NCBI GenBank assembly: GCA_000697665.1
Contig: KL197712.1
Coordinates: 1,547,855-1,611,854 of the forward strand
DNA from: Jaapia argillacea MUCL 33604
Lineage: Eukaryota; Basidiomycota; Agaricomycetes; Jaapiales; Jaapiaceae
Direction of reading: 5' to 3'
DNA length: 64,000 bases
Part shown: one piece after another, positions 59,254-64,000 of the stretch
Numbering within the stretch: the first letter of the stretch is position 1
How the letters are laid out: the number at the start of each line of letters is the position of its first letter
Translations under genes and position numbers: made by a program
Notes under the pieces: generated by a model
Seen by the model: only the letters and a program-made list of their open reading frames with translations
Database searches by the model: none
What the model was told of the DNA's origin: nothing

Positions 59254-60582
59254 GGCTTATCAACAACCTTTGGCACGGTTTCCGCCAAACGAATGTCGAC
59301 GTTTTATACCATGCCGTCGGAGGTAGGGGTCCGGATTGGAAGCGCCAGGAGCGAGTGCGTGAACGACATGCGAAAGGAGTGTGACGCTTAGAATGGCGGG
59401 CAGGGCGAGATAAAGAAAGCCTCGACCCATGACCATGACCTGAAGCTGAGGCTGGGAGATATCAGGACGCCCGTCCCAACTTCACGTGTATCACAAAGTG
59501 GAGCGGGGGGGCCCAAAAAGGCAGGATTATTTTTTGTCTTCCATTCGACTTTCGCGATTGTTCGATTCCAGTCTTCGTTTCGCCAGCAACGAACCAACAG
59601 CGCAGGTATAAAAAGCAAAGCCGTAAGTACTTCTCGGCCAGTGCTGGTTGCAATGAATCTCGGACTAATTTCCAATTCTTTTTCCGTGCGATGGGCCTTT
59701 TATAGCTATGATCCCGAGTGTCACGGTGTGACGGCCGACACGTGCTACGCGTTCGCGAGCTTCCTGCTCCCGAAATCTTTGTTCACATCCATATATCTCG
59801 TCTCTGGAAGCCGCCCACGGAATCAGTGCTCTATAATTACCTACTGCAAATATTCGGCGACATATTTCGAACGTTCAACACCTGACTTGCACCGGGTGCG
59901 GTGGAACCATGCGTAACTGGGTTCTCTCTCCTCGAATCTGACTACTGGCAACGGGAGTGCTATCAACGGACAGGAAGCCGGACGTCGTGGCCCCGCCGTG
60001 ATTTCTGCCTGAGAATATCTCATGGGCAATGGGGAACGTTCCACACCGGACTCGGACCTGGATGCGACGAAAACCATGCGTACTTGATTGCTTCGTTCGT
60101 GGGTTTGCTAACCGTCCAACTTCAATCCGACAATGGAAAACCCGTCTTTGGGCAAGAAGCCCGCGCACCGGGCCCGCGATGAATTATCTGGACACAATAT
60201 GGAACGTTTCACAGCCGACAGAGCTCGGATGCGATGAATGCCATACGGTCTCCCCTCAGACGACCTCGATTTGATGGGGAACTTGCCTATCTCTGACCAA
60301 AAATCCCATCTCTGAAGTCAACGGTTATACTCGAGGTCAGGGAAATTCATAATATCTGGTCTTTCAAAGGTCTGTTCAACCGCTATTGGACAAATTCAGC
60401 AATGTTCAAGAGCACGTTGCACCCATCCCCTGCTCGTGCCCCAGCCCTGCATGCGGTATCACAACTGGACTCTTCACAATCACCTGCGTCGTCTATCGCT
60501 TTCCTTGCATACTTAAGCCGTCCAAGACCTTCGAGATGAAGTCGTGCAAGCACCTACACAGCAGACCCCTCCCATTAACAAG
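59254..60582. other. Intergenic region upstream of lipase 1
   Basis: Long open frames on both strands are composition artefacts. Segments near 59716-60140 match the upstream DNA of lipase 2 (62318-62700), for example 'gggcaatggggaacgtt.cacacc' and 'catgcgtact'. The duplication therefore took the upstream region along. A TATA-like 'gcatacttaagc' lies about 75 bp before the start codon. Confidence 0.5.
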
Positions 60583-61884
60583 ATGATATCCAGCCGCGTT
60601 TTACTGGCTTTGGCACTCGGTGCTCTCTCTGCTCAGGCAATCCCGTCGTTAAAGACTCGTCAATCGATTACTACCCTCAGTACCAACCAGATCGAGACCT
60701 ACAAGCCGTACACGTGGTACGCCAGTACAGCGTACTGCGCACCGGCAAACACTTTGGCTTGGAATTGCGGCAGTACGTATTCACATCTCCTTCCTATTGT
60801 ATGACTGTAATTAATATGTCTTGACTTGTATAGCGAACTGTCAGGCCAACCCTACATTCAAGCCCATTGCTTCGGGAGGCGATGGAGATGAAACACAGTA
60901 TTGTGTGTATTTCTTACTTCCCTCACTCGCCATAGATTTTGATCCCGAGAGTCATCCAGGGTATGTCGGATATGACCCCACGCTCAAGACAATCATCGTC
61001 GCACATCAAGGAACCGATACTTCCGAGCTGTAAGTCTACTCCCGACCCACCTTACAAATTAAAAGAAACACTCTAATCCGCCATTTTCCTTCCCATAGCC
61101 TGGCCGACCTCACGGACGGCGATATTGTTTACTCAAGTTTAGACCCTACGCTTTTCCCTGGCGTTCCTTCATCTGTCGAAGCGCATGATGGCTTCCAAGG
61201 CACCCAATCTCGGTAAGCCTCCTCCCGATTTTCTCGTTGTTTTGTTGCTTCGTTCTTTGTTGACCCCCCGGGTGGTGTAGATCTGCCGCAGGTGTCCTCG
61301 CAGGTGTTCAATCTGGCATTTCTAAATACGGTGCTACCCAAGTAACCGTTGTCGGTCATTCTCTGGGTTCGTATCCTCTTACCACCGGCATCGTCCTATG
61401 ACTTGCGTTCCTCTTACCATCGATCTGACTCAATGACGTGTAGGCGCCGCAATCGCTCTCCTCGACTCTATCTATCTCCCACTCCATCTCCCCTCCAATA
61501 TCGGAGTCAAGTTTATCGGTTATGGTCTCCCCCGTGTCGGCAACCAGGCATTCGCCAACTACGTCGATGCAAACGCAGCTAAAGTGCCTGTCACACATAT
61601 CAACAACATGGAAGACCCGATCCCCATCTGTCCTGGGATGTTCTTGGGCTACGTACATCCCAGCGGGGAGATTCACATTCAAGATAGTGGTAGTTGGGAT
61701 GCCTGCCCTGGTACGCTCTTCCTCGGATCAGTTGTTGAGTTCGAGTGCTAAATGATGGTGGGCGAATATCACAGGACAAGACAATGGGAGTGACCTTTGT
61801 ATCGTCGGCGATGTTCCATATATTTGGGACGGTGATGAATCAAATCATGATGGGCCTTATGATGGTGTCACCATGGGTTGTTAA
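60583..61884 (+). CDS. Secreted class 3 lipase, tandem copy 1
   Basis: About 300 residues in six or so exons (first 60583-60772, second 60834-60902, third from 60960). The signal peptide MISSRVLLALALGALSAQA is followed by IPSLKTRQ, a likely pro-peptide with a basic cleavage site. The core reads YVGYDPTLKTIIVAHQGTD, DGDIVYSSLDPTLFP, VEAHDGFQ, the nucleophile elbow TVVGHSLGAAIA, and IGYGLPRVGNQAFANYV. The catalytic Asp lies in NMEDPIPICPG and the His in YVHPSGEIHI. The end is DESNHDGPYDGVTMGC. The enzyme hydrolyses acylglycerols or related esters outside the cell (fungal Rhizomucor-type fold). Confidence 0.9.
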
Positions 61885-63154
61885 ATTATGATGCGAAGTT
61901 CTTGAAGAGATATGTATGGTATTTATTTGGGATAGGGGTTTGGTTGCATACCCTTTGATGAATTGAACTTTTGAAATCGTGCGCCTTTCTTTATTCGAGA
62001 ATGGGGAGGTGGGGGTCGGTATCTTGAGGGCCCGGAGTGAATCCCTCGCGCCTTTAAATGGGAGATTTAACGATATTAGGGATAGAAGGTAACAAGTGCT
62101 GAGGGAATGTGAATCTTCAGGGAGCGAAACCATTTTCGAACACCAAACGCCGATGAACGGCAGACTCAAGTCTCCGAGGTCGGTTTCGGCTGCATAATTG
62201 TCCCCGAAAGACGGGTGGATGTGAATGCCTGATCTTTTCTGTTGGATCAAGCAGAGTCCGGTGCAGATGCCTGAGGCCTGAGAGGAGTTAAGTACTCAGA
62301 GGTGCAGATTGTTTCAAGTTGTCACAGCGTGACTGCTACGCCGAGCGTCGTTGACGCGTTCATTCGGGTTGCCTCAGCGGCCTCTCATCCACATGAAACC
62401 TCCCTCGGAATGACTGCTCTATAATTACTTGCTGTAAAATCTTCGGCGACATCTTTCCCTCCCCCGGATGCGATGGTACCATGCGTAACCATGTTCTCTT
62501 CACCCTGGCCAATGGAGCACTATCTTTGGATAAGAAGCCAAATGTCGTTGTCTACACCGTGGTTCTGACTGCTACTATCTTGTGGGCAATGGGGAACGTT
62601 TCACACCTGCCGTTGACTCGGGTGATGGAAATCATGCGTACTTGTTTGCTTCGGTCGTCGGTTTACCCACCGTATAACTTCGATCCGCCGGCGAAGTCCT
62701 AACTATGGACAAGCAACTGCTGCACGAGATCCCGCCGTGATTCGAGTCGGAACATCTTGCACGACCCATGGAACGTTTTACCTCGGACAGAGCTCGGATG
62801 CGATGAAAGTCATGTACTCTCCTTCATGGGACCTCGATTTGATGCGAAGGCTACCTATGTCTCATTAACAACTTCATCTTTCAAGTGAACCTGTGATTCT
62901 CTAATTCGAGAAAATTCAAAATCCATGGTCTTTTACAGGTCTTCTCGACCAATATTGGACACAATTGCCACAATGCCCAACATCACGTTCGCAGCTATTC
63001 CCTACTCATGCCGCACTCTTGCACGCGGTACCCAAGATCTCCTCTCCACAATCACCTGCATCGTCTCTTCCCTCCCTTGTATATTTAAATGGCTCAAACC
63101 CTCGAAGATGAAGCCGTGCAAGGATCTGCATACTAGAGCCCCTCCCTGTACACG
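61885..63154. other. Intergenic between tandem lipases
   Basis: The 3' part (from about 62318) is the duplicate of the region upstream of lipase 1. A TATA-like 'tatatttaaat' at about 63079-63090 lies some 76 bp before the start. No other gene is supported. Confidence 0.5.
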
Positions 63155-64000
63155 ATGATCTCTGGTCGAGTTTTCCTGGCCTTGGCCCTCGGGGCTCTCT
63201 CCGCTCAGGCGATCCCGTCCTTAAAGCCCCGCCAATCTATCTCCACTCTCAGCACCACCCAAATCGATACCTACACACCATACACATGGTATGCCAGTGC
63301 AGCTTATTGTGCACCTGCGAATACGTTAGCATGGAACTGTGGTAGTGCGTCCCTGCATTTTCCTTCTTAACTTTTGTGATGATAACATTTTGGCTTGCAA
63401 TAGCGAACTGTCAGGCCAACCCTACGTTCGAACCCGTCGCCTCAGGCGGAGATGGAGACGAAACTCAGTACTGTATGTATTCTCCAGTGTGCGTAGCTTT
63501 GTGGAGACTCTGAACATGGGAGGTATGCAGGGTATGTTGGGTATGATCCCACGCTCGAGACTATCATCGTCGCACATCAAGGAACAAATCCTTCCGAGTT
63601 GTATGTTGAAGTTTCCCTTCAACTCGGGGTAACACTCTGATTTTTGTGGATAGCCTATCTCTCCTGACAGACGGCGAAATTGTTTACTCAAGTTTGGACC
63701 CCACACTCTTCCCTGGCGTTCCTTCGTCAGTGGAAGCCCATGATGGGTTCCAGGCCACACAATCACGGTAAGATTCTCCAGCGGCTCTTGGTTGCTTCGT
63801 TCCTCAACCACTTACTCACGTGTTGCAGATCTGCTCCAGGTGTCCTTGCGGGTGTCCAATCAGCCATCGCTACATATGGTGCAACTCAAGTAACTGTTAC
63901 TGGTCATTCTCTCGGTTCGTGCCTTCCTTCTACCACGGTCTTTGTTTTCACAACTCATACCTTTCCTACCACCGATCCGATTTAGGCGCTGCAATCGCCC
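63155..64000 (+). CDS. Secreted class 3 lipase, tandem copy 2 (partial at window end)
   Basis: The reading starts MISGRVFLALALGALSAQA with IPSLKPRQ after the signal peptide. Exons then give YTWYASAAYCAPANTLAWNC, NCQANPTFEPVASGGDGDE, VGYDPTLETIIVAHQGTN, DGEIVYSSLDPTLFPGVPSS, EAHDGFQATQS and VTVTGHSLG, and enter the next exon (AAIA) when the window ends. Introns match those of lipase 1, about 2,572 bp upstream. Signal sequence and catalytic Ser are intact, so this is a recent paralogue. The catalytic Asp and His lie beyond the window. Confidence 0.85.

Overview
The window reads as nuclear DNA of a filamentous basidiomycete, most likely an agaricomycete. The evidence is many short (about 50-70 bp) GT-AG introns, dense genes on both strands, an expanded family of tyrosine-kinase-like kinases with HGDLK catalytic loops, several F-box genes, and fungal families such as Ytp1-like, Fmp52-like, GH5 and class 3 lipase proteins. 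No rRNA or CRISPR was seen and no tRNA could be supported. No retroviral or LTR-type element was recognised.

Layout. 1-5000 is gene-poor, with short tandem repeats, a candidate terminal-inverted-repeat element (3057-4569) and a strongly purine-biased tract. 5007-9460 is a small cluster of related kinases: one nearly normal gene (+), one apparent pseudokinase (-) and two decayed fragments. 9460-11506 is mostly empty. 11507-18000 holds a conserved coiled-coil protein and two tandem F-box genes with identical intron positions. 18271-20220 is an AGC-type kinase (-). 22078-28837 holds a disordered basic protein, a zinc alcohol/formaldehyde dehydrogenase and an MFS transporter. 29291-33115 has two further F-box genes. 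33387-34259 is an almost fully palindromic CACTA-like DNA transposon with TTG target duplications, sitting between the second F-box gene and a UBA-UBX protein gene.

36694-52730 is the most striking part: five tandem copies of one three-exon gene encoding an unrecognised protein of about 745-767 residues. Three copies look intact by splicing and frame, one has a one-base frameshift, and one is a collapsed pseudogene. All share an upstream region with a palindromic 10-mer (GTCAAATGAC or one-base variant) about 400-490 bp before the start, plus a TATA box. The same 10-mer occurs in both arms of the nearby CACTA-like element.

52883-64000 holds an Fmp52-like reductase, a Ytp1-like membrane protein, a secreted GH5 glucanase and two tandem secreted class 3 lipases; the second lipase runs off the window end. 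The lipases, the GH5 enzyme, the dehydrogenase and the MFS pump fit a saprotrophic or plant-associated lifestyle, but no single pathway links the whole window. Splice models were built by eye from reading frame, GT-AG signals and comparison between paralogues; exon borders are most secure where paralogues agree.
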